A DNA stretch of 64,000 nucleotides from Bacteroidota bacterium. Lineage in GTDB: Bacteria > Bacteroidota > Ignavibacteria > Ignavibacteriales > Ignavibacteriaceae. Below the pieces are notes generated by a model. It made no database searches. It had not been told where the DNA came from and worked only from the letters and a program-made list of their open reading frames with translations. The DNA lies in contig JAKIZM010000007.1 of NCBI GenBank assembly GCA_022708025.1, positions 1 through 64,000 of the forward strand. Reading direction: 5' to 3'. The position numbers and the translations under genes are program-made. Below, in pieces: positions 9,083-18,005 of the stretch; the first letter of the stretch is position 1, and every line of letters begins with the position of its first letter.

Positions 9083-10989
9083 TGAAAGAAAAATTAAGAG
9101 CACCCAAAGCTCAACAGCCGCTTATTGTTGAGAAACCAACTTTAGAAGATGGAATCGGAAGTAAGGTAACTGTTGAAATTAATGAAAAGAAAGTCCAGGT
9201 TTTATTCGGACAAACAATACTCGAAGCTTGTAAAGAAAATCAGATTCACGTTCCGACACTTTGTCATCATCCGGATTTATGCATTGCCGGTAATTGCAGA
9301 ATATGTGTGGTGGAAGTTGAAGGAATGAGAACTCTTCAAACAGCTTGTTCATTTCCGATAACTGCTCCGATTAAAATCAAAACTTCAAGCCCGATGGTTC
9401 GTAAAGCAAGAAGACATATAATTGATCTGTTACTTAGCGAACATTATGGCGAGTGCTATTCATGCGTCAGAAATAATAACTGCGAACTTCAGACTCTTGC
9501 AAAAGAATACGGAGTTGACTCATATACTTTCGGTCACGTTCAGGAACCAGTTTATGAAGTAGATTTGTCATCTTATTCTGTTGTTCGTGATATGAACAAA
9601 TGCGTTAACTGCAGAAGATGTGTAAGAACCTGTATTGATTTACAGGAAGTCGGAGTACTCGAAGCAATCGGTCGTGGTGATAAAACACATATAGGTACAT
9701 TTTTAGAAAAACCTTTAGCAGATGTTATCTGTATCAATTGCGGTCAATGTATAAACCGCTGTCCGACGGGAGCATTAAGAGCAAATGATCCTTCAGATGT
9801 TATCTGGAATGCGATTGATGATCCTACAAAACATGTTGTTATTCAAACAGCTCCATCACCGCGTGCAGCTATCGGAGAAGTGTTTGGTTTGGAACCCGGC
9901 AAATCTTTTACCGGTGAACTAAACACAGCTCTACGCAGAATTGGTTTTGATGTTGTGTTTGATACTAACTTTACAGCAGATTTAACAATCATCGAAGAAG
10001 GTACAGAATTAATATTAAGACTTTACAAAGCCTTGGTTAAAAAAGAACAAGTTGCTCTTCCACAGTTTACTTCTTGCTCTCCGGGCTGGGTAAAATATCT
10101 TGAACATTTTTATCCTGAATACATTGATAATTTAAGCTCAGCAAAATCACCTCAGCAAATGTTCGGTGCATTAATCAAAACTTTTTATGCACAGAAAAAA
10201 GGTATCGATCCAAAAGATATTGTTTCAGTTGCATTAATGCCTTGTGCTGCTAAAAAGTTTGAATGTAACCGTCCTGAAATGGTTGACTCGGGTTATAAAG
10301 ATGTTGACTTTGGATTAACCACACGCGAACTCGGACAAATGATTCAGGAAGCAGGAATATATTTACCTGAAATGCCTAAATCAAATTTTGATGATCCGTT
10401 CGGAGAAGCATCCGGAGCCGGATTAATCTTCGGTGCTACCGGCGGTGTTATGGAAGCAGCTCTCCGTTCTGTAATTGAATTAGTCACAGGTAAAAAAGTC
10501 GAAGATGTATTTGCTAATGCAGATATAACTCCTGTTCGCGGATTTGAAGGAATCAAATATGCTGAAATACCAATTACTGAAGTTGGTCCTGTTCCAAAAT
10601 TATTACAGCATTTGGTACCTGATTGGAACTGGCTGAAAGGAGCTACATTAAAAATAGCAGTTGCTCACGGTACTGCAAATGCAAAAAAGATAATGGACGA
10701 TATTAAAGCAGGCGGTAAATTCAGTGAGTGTCACTTTATCGAGTTTATGGCTTGTCCTGGAGGCTGCCTGGGAGGCGGTGGTCAACCAATTCCTACAGAC
10801 GAAGAGATCAGAAAAATGCGTGCTAAAGCAATCTACGATGAAGACAATTCATTGCCGGTAAGAAAGTCTCATGAAAACAGACACGTTGCAGAAATTTATG
10901 ATGTCTTTCTAACTGATGGACCTTGCGGGCATATTTCTCATAAGCTGCTTCATACACATTATATTAAAAGAGGAAAATACATAGCTTAA
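9079..10989 (+). CDS. hydA: [FeFe] hydrogenase catalytic subunit HydA
   Basis: A 636-aa catalytic subunit that reversibly reduces protons to H2. In order: a plant-type [2Fe-2S] domain with C-x11-C-x2-C (CHHPDLCIAGNCRIC, about 67-81), a NuoG-like His/Cys cluster (HYGECYSCVRNNNCELQ), two [4Fe-4S] motifs (CVNCRRCVRTC and CINCGQCINRCP), then the H-cluster domain with L1 TSCSPGWVKYLEHFYPE, L2 MPCAAKKFECNRPE and L3 EFMACPGGCLGGGGQP. All H-cluster cysteines are intact. Domain layout and the HydC/HydB partners indicate a trimeric NAD-linked enzyme (group A3-like). The maturases HydE, HydF and HydG are not in this window. A terminator follows. Confidence 0.96.
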   Translation: MMKEKLRAPKAQQPLIVEKPTLEDGIGSKVTVEINEKKVQVLFGQTILEACKENQIHVPTLCHHPDLCIAGNCRICVVEVEGMRTLQTACSFPITAPIKIKTSSPMVRKARRHIIDLLLSEHYGECYSCVRNNNCELQTLAKEYGVDSYTFGHVQEPVYEVDLSSYSVVRDMNKCVNCRRCVRTCIDLQEVGVLEAIGRGDKTHIGTFLEKPLADVICINCGQCINRCPTGALRANDPSDVIWNAIDDPTKHVVIQTAPSPRAAIGEVFGLEPGKSFTGELNTALRRIGFDVVFDTNFTADLTIIEEGTELILRLYKALVKKEQVALPQFTSCSPGWVKYLEHFYPEYIDNLSSAKSPQQMFGALIKTFYAQKKGIDPKDIVSVALMPCAAKKFECNRPEMVDSGYKDVDFGLTTRELGQMIQEAGIYLPEMPKSNFDDPFGEASGAGLIFGATGGVMEAALRSVIELVTGKKVEDVFANADITPVRGFEGIKYAEIPITEVGPVPKLLQHLVPDWNWLKGATLKIAVAHGTANAKKIMDDIKAGGKFSECHFIEFMACPGGCLGGGGQPIPTDEEIRKMRAKAIYDEDNSLPVRKSHENRHVAEIYDVFLTDGPCGHISHKLLHTHYIKRGKYIA

Positions 10990-11007
10990 TTCTTTTTTGT
11001 TTACAAC

Positions 11008-11040
11008 GGCAGATGCTCGTAATTGACATCTGCCTTTTTT
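11008..11040 (+). terminator. rho-independent terminator after hydA
   Basis: GGCAGATG (11008-11015) pairs with CATCTGCC (11027-11034), followed by six T. It lies 19 bases after the hydA stop and 30 bases before the histidine kinase gene, so the kinase is likely expressed from readthrough or its own promoter. Confidence 0.85.
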
Positions 11041-11069
11041 ATTTTTGAATAGATTAAAAAGAGAATATA

Positions 11070-12458
11070 ATGTTTAATCTTGTTCCGCTCTGGGCAAAAC
11101 ACTATGAAGAATTCTGGTTAACAATACGCAAGAGAAATCTTTGGTTTATCAAACTACGCTACGGTGCAGTAGCGATGCTTCTCTTCTTTATTGTTTTTCC
11201 AAAATATTTTTTAGGTATTGTTCTCGGATCCACACAACAAACTGCATTATTAATAATTACTTTCTCAATTCTGATTTATAATCTCATATTTCATTATTTA
11301 AGGCAATTCCTTAAACACGATGCCGACAAATTTAATCCGCTTCATCTTTCTGTACTGCAGATGATATCTGATTTAATAGCCTTAATGCTTGTTGTTTATT
11401 TTACAGGAAGTGTTGAATCTCCTCTTCTGTTATTTTTTGTTATTCACATGATAGTTGGAAGTTTGATATTACCGGGATTTATAGTTTATACTTTTGCAGT
11501 AATTATTGTTCTTGTTTTTTGGGGAATAACAGTCGGAGAGTATTATTCTATAATACCGCATTATCATATTACGGGGTTTTTATCTTATCCTCTTCATCAG
11601 CAGTTCAATTATGTGCTTGCTATAAATGCCAGCTTTGAGTTTTTAATTTTTTTAATTGTATTGATTGCCAACAGGATGGCTAATCAGTTATATGTCCGCG
11701 AACAGCAATTACTTGAATCGATTGATAAAATAAACGCTGCTGAAAAAGAAAAGCAGAAATATATTTCAGGAATAGTACACGAAATTAAAACTCCTCTCGC
11801 CGCAGTTCACTCATATCTTGATCTTGTTCTTCAGAAATTTTTAGGTCCTTTAGATGAAGTTGTTGAAGAAAAACTTATCAGAGCAAGAAGAAGATCTGAA
11901 GAAGCTATTGAATTGATAAATAACGTGTTGAAAATATCAAAGTTAAAGCTGGAAGATTCTTTCAACCAGGAAGAAGTTGATATTGCGTCTATACTGGCAA
12001 GAGCAATTAAAGTTGCAAAAGTTAATGCAGATGCAAAGGGCGTTAAGCTGTCATTAAACAACAGGCGCAAAAATAAATATAAAATTCTGGGCGATCCGTT
12101 CCTTCTTCAGATTGCATTATCAAACATTATAAGCAATGCAATAAAGTATAATCATATGGATGGACTAGTAGAAATCAATGTTGAAGAAGATGATGAAAAC
12201 CTGATAGTTAAAGTATGTGATACAGGAATCGGAATACCTAAAGAAGATTTACAAAATATATTTACGGATTTTTACAGAGCAAGCAATATAAAACAGTTTG
12301 GCGCAGAAGGCTCCGGACTGGGCTTGTCGGTTGTCAAACAAATTGTAGAAAGGCACAACGGCACTATTGACATACAAAGTCCGTCGCATCTTGCAACAAA
12401 TAAATATCCAGGAACCTGTGTTAAAATTACTTTACCGTTTTTGAAGAAACAGATTTAA
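11070..12458 (+). CDS. membrane sensor histidine kinase linked to hydrogenase cluster
   Basis: A 462-aa protein whose first about 210 residues hold about six hydrophobic segments with almost no extracytoplasmic domain, which suggests sensing within the membrane. The dimerisation box SGIVHEIKTPLAAVHSY has the phosphoacceptor His near residue 237. The HATPase part shows the N box (ALSNIISNAIKYN), G1 (VCDTGIGIP), an F-box-like FTDFYRAS and G2 (GSGLGLSVV). There is no receiver domain. The nearest regulator is the receiver-only protein at the start of the hydrogenase cluster, so the pair may monitor redox state or H2. Its 3' end overlaps the convergent TM1266-family gene by 32 bases. Confidence 0.9.
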   Translation: MFNLVPLWAKHYEEFWLTIRKRNLWFIKLRYGAVAMLLFFIVFPKYFLGIVLGSTQQTALLIITFSILIYNLIFHYLRQFLKHDADKFNPLHLSVLQMISDLIALMLVVYFTGSVESPLLLFFVIHMIVGSLILPGFIVYTFAVIIVLVFWGITVGEYYSIIPHYHITGFLSYPLHQQFNYVLAINASFEFLIFLIVLIANRMANQLYVREQQLLESIDKINAAEKEKQKYISGIVHEIKTPLAAVHSYLDLVLQKFLGPLDEVVEEKLIRARRRSEEAIELINNVLKISKLKLEDSFNQEEVDIASILARAIKVAKVNADAKGVKLSLNNRRKNKYKILGDPFLLQIALSNIISNAIKYNHMDGLVEINVEEDDENLIVKVCDTGIGIPKEDLQNIFTDFYRASNIKQFGAEGSGLGLSVVKQIVERHNGTIDIQSPSHLATNKYPGTCVKITLPFLKKQI

Positions 12459-12726
12459 TAGCTTTCTTTTCTTTAGGTATTTTTAATTCAATAAGTTTTG
12501 AAGTAACACCTTTTATCAGGGAAACTTTTCTTGCAAGTTCATCCATTTTCTTTCGTTCACCTGCAAGTTCAAGTATAACTAATCCCTGATCGCTGCAATT
12601 TTCCATTACGCCATCGTGTATGCCTAATCTTGTTTTGATCATACACCCCCATCCGGTTAGAACTTTCTGAACCTGAACTGCTGATTGTTTTCTCTGTCCG
12701 ATAAGAATTAACAATATGGTTTTCAT
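12427..12726 (-). CDS. TM1266-family iron-only hydrogenase system putative regulator
   Basis: A 99-aa protein with an ACT-like layout (beta-alpha-beta-beta-alpha-beta). The body resembles the TM1266 family (putative regulators of iron-only hydrogenase systems): WGCMIKTRLGIHDG, then CSDQGLVILELAGE, MDELARKVSLIKGVTSK and LIELKI in the family order. A lysine-rich tail of about 18 residues follows. It converges on the histidine kinase, overlapping its end. The proximity to hydCBA supports the call. The ligand and mechanism of this family are, to my knowledge, not settled. Confidence 0.8.
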   Translation of the reverse strand: MKTILLILIGQRKQSAVQVQKVLTGWGCMIKTRLGIHDGVMENCSDQGLVILELAGERKKMDELARKVSLIKGVTSKLIELKIPKEKKAIKSVSSKTVK

Positions 12727-12799
12727 ATTCTCTCCTGATAAATGTAATTAAAGTGTGCACGAAAATTAGAAAATTTTTTTCATTTTCTTATCGATCATT

Positions 12800-12838
12800 A
12801 TTCGACCAATTAGTCGTATTGAACCTTAATTGTCGAAC
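12800..12838. promoter_or_regulatory. candidate activator site: CGAC-N6-GTCG dyad plus extra half-site
   Basis: TTCGACC at 12801-12807 and GTCG at 12813-12816 form the dyad CGAC-N6-GTCG, flanked by AT on each side. A further GTCGAA half-site lies at 12832-12837. The same arrangement, with the same 12-base offset from TTCGACC to GTCG, occurs upstream of the related gene at 18068. It lies about 80 bases upstream of a -24/-12-like element, a normal distance for an NtrC-family enhancer site. Confidence 0.6.
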
Positions 12839-12885
12839 TATAAACAAAAGACATCAGAAATATTTAAAAATAGAGGAAGTATTAC

Positions 12886-12901
12886 TGGCATTTTACTTGT
12901 C
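12886..12901 (+). promoter_or_regulatory. candidate sigma-54 promoter
   Basis: TGGCAT-N5-TTGTC matches the -24/-12 consensus TGGCAC-N5-TTGCA except for T in place of C in the -24 box and at the key -12 base. The predicted start falls only about ten bases before the ATG at 12922, close to the AGAGG ribosome-binding site. That short leader is a weakness. The upstream dyad and the adjacent sigma-54 activator gene support it. Confidence 0.42.
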
Positions 12902-12921
12902 CTTATCAATTAGAGGTTACT

Positions 12922-13266
12922 ATGAAAACATTATTAATCATAATAGTTCTTTCTGTTGGTGTTACTTTTGCTCAGCTTGTCGATTCTTCTCAAATCAGAA
13001 AAGAAAAGCAGGAACAAAATCAGGTTAAAAATCTTTATCAGCAAAAAAATCAAATAAAAAATCAGATTGGATCAAAAGAAGATCCTACCGTTAAAATTGA
13101 AAGAAAGAAAAAAGATATCTTTATTGATAAAGATGGAGATGGAATATGCGATAACAGGCAAAGCGGAATGAGTTTCAATAAGATGAGAAAACATTTTGGT
13201 TCTGGGAAAAAAGGGCCCGGCGGTTATGGCGGGGGTGGTAAAACAGGCGGCAATGGCGGCAGGTAA
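12922..13266 (+). CDS. small secreted protein with one FID-x2-GDG-x2-DN motif and Gly-rich tail
   Basis: A 114-aa protein. Residues 1-17 form a signal peptide ending VTFA. Residues 18-65 are rich in Gln, Asn and Lys, with QVKN and QIKN repeats. FIDKDGDGICDN at 67-78 resembles a calcium-binding EF-hand/type-3 loop. The tail is glycine-rich and ends GGR. The protein at 18068 shares this whole plan (signal peptide, QVKN stretch, FID-x2-GDG-x2-DN, Gly-rich tail, GGR end), so the two are paralogues. AGAGG precedes the ATG. The outer-membrane protein gene follows after 15 bases, suggesting one transcript. I do not recognise a named family; ion binding at the cell surface is an inference. Confidence 0.8.
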   Translation: MKTLLIIIVLSVGVTFAQLVDSSQIRKEKQEQNQVKNLYQQKNQIKNQIGSKEDPTVKIERKKKDIFIDKDGDGICDNRQSGMSFNKMRKHFGSGKKGPGGYGGGGKTGGNGGR

Positions 13267-13281
13267 TTAAAAGCTGAAAAT

Positions 13282-14373
13282 ATGAAAATCAAACTTCCAA
13301 TTTTATTTCTGACTGTATTTCTTTTTACAAGTCAACTGAAAGCGCAATTCGATTTCTATGCAGGATATCAAGGTATTGCTGATGATAATATCTATAGTAA
13401 TTACTTACAGATTTCTGATTTTATAAACACATTATCTCTTGGATCGGCATATAATATTGAATCTGATTTAAATAATGTTCAGGTCTATTATGAGGGAAGC
13501 TTAAACTCTTTTCAAAAAAATGCAATCAAAACTTTTAATGCACATAAAATTGGGCTGGTAGAAACACATCTTTTTTCGCCGGATGAAAATCCTTTGAACG
13601 CCGGGATTAATTTTTCATTCAGAAATAATAAAGATGATTTTAAAATCTACGATTTCAACCAGCTTTCTTTGTATGCAAATTTTCGCTACTCAGTTAGTGA
13701 AACTGATTTTATTATCCCCGGCTATATTTTCAGAAGAAATAATTATAAAAATTTCTCTCTGTTTTCACACAATGAACACAAATTCTTTTTAAACTGGATT
13801 TCGAGTTTTGAGAGCGGAACATCAATTATGTTGAATGCGGAATATAACTTTAAAAAGTATTTTGAAAGTTATAACTATGAGGGTTATTTGAATGAAACAT
13901 CACAGATAAAATTTATGACGAAACTAAGTCAGGCTTTGGGAGAAAAAACCGGAATAAACGGATACGTTACATTAAGAAAAAATTTATCTGATGGCAGCAG
14001 ATATCTTTTATACGATACGTTAATTTATTATGAAGAAGAAATTTTTAATGATATTTATTCATCTGATGGTTTAGAAACCGGTATTGGCTTTAAACATTAT
14101 TTAAGCGATGATATTGAGTTATCGGCAGATGTAAAATATTTTATAAGAAAATATTCATCTCTAAATGCAATGGATTTGAACAGCTATGAATTAAACGAAT
14201 TACGTAAAGATAAAATTTTTGGGATCGGTGCGGAAGTAACTTATGATTTGAACAAGGTTCTTGCTGGATTATCGATCTCAGCGCATTATAGCTATTTAAC
14301 CAGCAAATCAAACGATTATTTTTATGAATATAATAATCAAATGTTTTCAGTGTCCTTAATATTTGATTTTTGA
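13282..14373 (+). CDS. predicted outer-membrane beta-barrel protein
   Basis: A 363-aa protein with a signal peptide (residues 1-21, ending LKA) and a body of alternating hydrophobic/aromatic strands such as FDFYAGYQGIADDN, GSSIMLNAEYNF and LSISAHYSYL. It ends with SVSLIFDF, a C-terminal aromatic typical of outer-membrane barrels. It lies 15 bases after the small secreted protein gene and is likely cotranscribed from the same candidate sigma-54 promoter. No enzyme motif is visible and I cannot assign a family. Working with or exporting the small secreted protein is possible but unproven. Confidence 0.7.
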   Translation: MKIKLPILFLTVFLFTSQLKAQFDFYAGYQGIADDNIYSNYLQISDFINTLSLGSAYNIESDLNNVQVYYEGSLNSFQKNAIKTFNAHKIGLVETHLFSPDENPLNAGINFSFRNNKDDFKIYDFNQLSLYANFRYSVSETDFIIPGYIFRRNNYKNFSLFSHNEHKFFLNWISSFESGTSIMLNAEYNFKKYFESYNYEGYLNETSQIKFMTKLSQALGEKTGINGYVTLRKNLSDGSRYLLYDTLIYYEEEIFNDIYSSDGLETGIGFKHYLSDDIELSADVKYFIRKYSSLNAMDLNSYELNELRKDKIFGIGAEVTYDLNKVLAGLSISAHYSYLTSKSNDYFYEYNNQMFSVSLIFDF

Positions 14374-14412
14374 TCCGATGTTTTATTAAAAAACAGTAAC
14401 AAACAAGCTGGG

Positions 14413-15783
14413 TTATCCAAACTTTTTGATATTATACTTTTGCATCTTGTAACGTAAATTTCTTTCTGTCAGCCCTAATATTCTGCCTGCTTGTGATTGG
14501 TTGCCATTTGTTTTGCTTAACGCATCATAAATTAATTTTTTCTCCAACTCTTCAACTTGTTCAATCAGAGTTTTCTCTTCATTTATTTTTATTTCTTTTT
14601 CTTCCTTGAATCCTTTAACAACATTCGGCAGATCGTTTAATACAATTATATTATTTCTTGAGAGAACAACAGAACGCTCAATTATGTTTTCTAATTCACG
14701 GACATTCCCAGGATAATTATACTTTAGTAATGAATCAATTGCTTCTTTTGAGAAATTCATCTTCTTCTTGTTATTTTCTTTTGAATATTTTTCAACAAAG
14801 TATTCTATCAAGGGAATGATATCTTCTTTTCTTTCCTGTAAAGGCGGGATGTTTAATGAAATAATATTTAATCTGTAAAATAAATCTTCGCGGAATGTTT
14901 TCTCTTTTATTTTTTGTTCAAGATTCTGATGAGTAGCTGCAATAATTCTAACATCAATACTAATATTCTCTGTTGAACCAAGTCTTTCAATCTGGTGTTC
15001 CTGTAAAACCCTTAGAAGTTTCACCTGCAGATTAAGAGGGATGTCTCCGATCTCATCCAAAAATAAAGTGCCTCCTTCTGCAAGTTCAAATCTTCCTTTT
15101 TTAGATTTATCAGCTCCGGTGAACGCACCTTTTTCATAACCAAAAAGCTCACTTTCCAGCAATGTTTCCGGCAAAGCTGGAATGTTAACAGCAATAAAAG
15201 GTTTATCTTTCCTCGGACTTGCAAAGTGAATGGATTTAGCCAGGACTTCTTTTCCTGTTCCGCTTCCACCTGTAATCAGAACAGTTGCTTTACTTTCAGC
15301 AGCTCTGGATGCAATACTTAAGATATCATCCATCTTTGGCGAAGCAGAAATAAGTGAATCAATTTTAAATTTTTCTTTTAGTTGACCCTTTAATAATTCA
15401 ATTTCGGATTTGAGATTTTTATTTTCAATTATCCTTTCTAAAAGCAAATCAAGCTCATCCAAATCAACCGGCTTAGATATATAATCAAAAGCTCCCAATC
15501 TCATAGCCCGGACGGCATTTTCTATTGTTCCGTAAGCGGTAAGGATTACGAAACTGATTTCAGGATTTATTTTTTTTACTTGTTCCAGAACTTCAAGACC
15601 GGTGATATCAGGCATTTTATAATCAGATAAAATAATATCGATCATATTATCCTTAACCGATTTTACTCCTTCGTTACCGGATGAGGCACTAAATATTTTA
15701 AATCCTTTTTTTTCAAGATAGCCTTTTAATACATTCCTTTGGGCTTCTTCATCATCAATTATTAATATTGAATAATCTTTCAT
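14413..15783 (-). CDS. sigma-54-dependent response regulator (NtrC family)
   Basis: A 456-aa regulator with three complete domains. The receiver (1-120) has IIDDEEAQR, phosphoacceptor Asp in [13 protein letters not shown] and the Lys in [11 protein letters not shown]. The AAA+ domain (about 145-370) has Walker [14 protein letters not shown], the sigma-54-contacting GAFTGA loop, Walker [13 protein letters not shown] and the R-finger region [11 protein letters not shown] Fis-type HTH ([19 protein letters not shown]) closes the protein. GAFTGA is intact, so it should activate sigma-54 promoters. Its start overlaps the kinase gene stop by four bases. Probable targets are the flanking small secreted protein genes. 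Confidence 0.95.
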   Translation of the reverse strand: MKDYSILIIDDEEAQRNVLKGYLEKKGFKIFSASSGNEGVKSVKDNMIDIILSDYKMPDITGLEVLEQVKKINPEISFVILTAYGTIENAVRAMRLGAFDYISKPVDLDELDLLLERIIENKNLKSEIELLKGQLKEKFKIDSLISASPKMDDILSIASRAAESKATVLITGGSGTGKEVLAKSIHFASPRKDKPFIAVNIPALPETLLESELFGYEKGAFTGADKSKKGRFELAEGGTLFLDEIGDIPLNLQVKLLRVLQEHQIERLGSTENISIDVRIIAATHQNLEQKIKEKTFREDLFYRLNIISLNIPPLQERKEDIIPLIEYFVEKYSKENNKKKMNFSKEAIDSLLKYNYPGNVRELENIIERSVVLSRNNIIVLNDLPNVVKGFKEEKEIKINEEKTLIEQVEELEKKLIYDALSKTNGNQSQAGRILGLTERNLRYKMQKYNIKKFG

Positions 15784-17801
15784 GTCATTGGTAATGTTAT
15801 TTTAAATGTAGTCCCTTGATTTTCTTTACTTGAAACCGATATGGTTCCGTTATGCTGCGAAATAATTTTTTGTGAAATACTCAAACCAATTCCGTTTCCT
15901 TCTTTTTTATTAGTGTAATATAAATCAAATATTTTTTTTATTTGATCTTGAGATATTCCTGATCCATTATCTTTTACTTCAATAACCAGGTTTGTTTTTG
16001 ATTTATAGTAACTTAAAATAATCTGTCCATCATTCACAACAGCATCAAAGGCATTTTGGATTATATTCATCAATGCCTGTTTAATTAAATCCGGATCAAT
16101 AGTTACTTTAATAACTTCATTGTTTTGTAAACTAAAATTTATTCCTCTTTGTTTTGCCTGATCTTCAAACAAGTAATATATTTCTTCAAAGTAGTGTTTA
16201 ATATCAGTCTCTTTTTTTATTAATTCCAAAGGTTTAGCATATCCTAAAAATTGCGTTATAATTTTATTTATTCTGTTAACTTCACTTTTAAGCAATTGTG
16301 TAATATCCGAATATTCATCTTGATTTATTGTCGGGGTAAATTCCTTGTTTAATCTTTGTGCAATCATCCCGATTGCATTGATTGGATTCCGGATTTCGTG
16401 CGCTACACCAGATGCAAGCTGACCCATTGCAGTTAATTTTTCTTTCCTTTTTGCTTCCTCTTCGAGCCGTATTGTCTCAGTAAGATCTTTCAGAACAATT
16501 GTTAAGTTCGGTTGATTGGTATCAGAATCAAATACCTGTGAAATGCTGAATGATAAATGTTTTTCTTCTTCATTAATAATCAATTGTTTTTCAAAGTAAG
16601 AATTATTTTCATCATTAAACGACGAGCTTATAAAGCTGATAACACCATTGTTAAAGTTTTTAATATTTTCTCCGATGGCTTTATCAGAACTTATTTTAAA
16701 GAATTCTTCGGCAGATTTATTAAACAATGTAATACGATCATCTTTATTAATTACAATTACCGCTTCAGTCATATTTTCAAGAACGGATGAGGTTAATGTT
16801 TTAAATTTTTCATACTCTTTTGAAATTGTCTTTAAGTTCTGATTTGTAAATATTATACTCAAAACGATTATTGAAATTGCAGCAAGAATTAATGAAATGA
16901 TAATTAATCTTTGCAGCATTCTGCTTTCAACAGATCTTACATCTTCCAGAGAAACACCCAATCTGTAAAGCCCGATAAATTCATCGTTGAGCATAAATCT
17001 CTTTACAACTTCATAAACTTCATCACCGGCTTGCTCAGTTACTCTGCTAAAAATAGAGTCGCTTTCGGTTGCGTGTAATAAAAAGTCAGAGTTAAGTATA
17101 GCATCAACTGAATCGATTTTTTCGCTTGCAGCAATAATTCCCAAACTATCCTGAAGAATTATATATTCAATTCCATGCTGAAATGACATCTGATTAAGCA
17201 TTACTCCAACGCCAATTTTTTTTCTGAACTCCAGAAAATCTTTAGCATCAAGATTTACAACTATTGCCCCGCGATGATTTGAACGGGATACGGCAACAGC
17301 ATATCTCTCGCCTTCTGAAAACTCGGCACTCTTTAATCCGATTATTAGTTCATCTTCTTCGCCACTTAAAATTGGTGCAAGTTTATTATACCTGTTAATA
17401 TTTTCTTCTCCGTAAATGTGTCCAGGCTCAGGCACCCGGTTAGTAAGGATTCGATTGCCTTTATTATCAAAAATATTAATCCTGAACAAACTGTTTTCTT
17501 TGGAAATTTTTTCTAATTCCTTTTTACTCAAAGCATTTAAGCTATCCAGTTTCCTTAACATTCTGGCATTATCGAGCAATCTTTCCGTAATTATATCCTC
17601 AATTTCAAAGCTTGCATTCAATGTGTTTTCACTGCTTTTAATTATTGATTCCAGAAGTGTTGATGAATGTTCATACAGCAGATTAAAAATTTCTTTTTTA
17701 CTTTGGTTTAATTCTATAAACGATGATGAAATCATAACCACAGCAATGATTGCGGTGATAGATAGAATAGCTCTTGATGATAGTTTAATCTTATTTCTCA
17801 T
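15780..17801 (-). CDS. sensor histidine kinase partner of the sigma-54 regulator
   Basis: A 673-aa membrane kinase. A first membrane segment (about 12-30) is followed by an extracytoplasmic sensor region of about 260 residues with helical then beta-rich parts, and a second segment LIIISLILAAISIIVLSIIF. A PAS domain (LENMTEAVIVINKDDRITLFNKSAEEFFKIS) precedes the HisKA box ASGVAHEIRNPINAIGMIAQ. The HATPase shows ALMNIIQNAFDAV, VKDNGSGIS and GNGIGLSISQKII. The layout is typical of kinases that pair with NtrC-type regulators. The sensor region should detect a periplasmic signal; nothing in it tells which. A candidate sigma-54 element about 30 bases upstream suggests autoregulation. Confidence 0.92.
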   Translation of the reverse strand: MRNKIKLSSRAILSITAIIAVVMISSSFIELNQSKKEIFNLLYEHSSTLLESIIKSSENTLNASFEIEDIITERLLDNARMLRKLDSLNALSKKELEKISKENSLFRINIFDNKGNRILTNRVPEPGHIYGEENINRYNKLAPILSGEEDELIIGLKSAEFSEGERYAVAVSRSNHRGAIVVNLDAKDFLEFRKKIGVGVMLNQMSFQHGIEYIILQDSLGIIAASEKIDSVDAILNSDFLLHATESDSIFSRVTEQAGDEVYEVVKRFMLNDEFIGLYRLGVSLEDVRSVESRMLQRLIIISLILAAISIIVLSIIFTNQNLKTISKEYEKFKTLTSSVLENMTEAVIVINKDDRITLFNKSAEEFFKISSDKAIGENIKNFNNGVISFISSSFNDENNSYFEKQLIINEEEKHLSFSISQVFDSDTNQPNLTIVLKDLTETIRLEEEAKRKEKLTAMGQLASGVAHEIRNPINAIGMIAQRLNKEFTPTINQDEYSDITQLLKSEVNRINKIITQFLGYAKPLELIKKETDIKHYFEEIYYLFEDQAKQRGINFSLQNNEVIKVTIDPDLIKQALMNIIQNAFDAVVNDGQIILSYYKSKTNLVIEVKDNGSGISQDQIKKIFDLYYTNKKEGNGIGLSISQKIISQHNGTISVSSKENQGTTFKITLPMT

Positions 17802-17830
17802 ATATAAATTTAAATTATTAAAAAATAAGA

Positions 17831-17846
17831 AACATTATAAATGCCA
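17831..17846 (-). promoter_or_regulatory. candidate sigma-54-like promoter of the kinase-regulator operon
   Basis: On the minus strand TGGCAT-N5-ATGTT reads toward the kinase start at 17801. The -24 box is good, the -12 box poor, and the GG to GT spacing of ten bases is right. The shared CGAC dyad lies about 70 bases upstream, so the two-component system could activate itself. Confidence 0.3.
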
Positions 17847-17914
17847 GCTTACAAACATTTTAATAGTTATTAAATCAGTTTCTATTCAATACCTTTTATT
17901 TTTCTTTCTTTACT

Positions 17915-17956
17915 ATTCGACCTTGCGGTCGTTTAGGTTCGCCCACAAAGTCGAAT
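17915..17956. promoter_or_regulatory. candidate activator site: CGAC-N6-GTCG dyad plus GTCGAA half-site
   Basis: TTCGACC at 17916-17922, GTCG at 17928-17931 and GTCGAA at 17950-17955. The first two elements are spaced exactly as in the site at 12800, while the third is three bases further away. It sits between the divergent kinase gene and the secreted-protein gene at 18068, 90 bases upstream of the -24 box on the plus side. Confidence 0.6.
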
Positions 17957-18005
17957 ACTAATTGATAATCTTTCGTTTAATTATAAAAAGAACCTGTTTG
18001 TATTT

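Noticed and set aside
12753-13028. 91-aa open frame across the regulatory region at 12800-12901
   Set aside because: It covers the dyad and promoter and runs out of frame into the small secreted protein gene, which has a signal peptide and ribosome-binding site.
17416-17961. 181-aa plus-strand frame antisense to the kinase gene
   Set aside because: It is the shadow of the kinase N-terminus on the other strand and ends in the regulatory dyad; composition is typical of an antisense frame.
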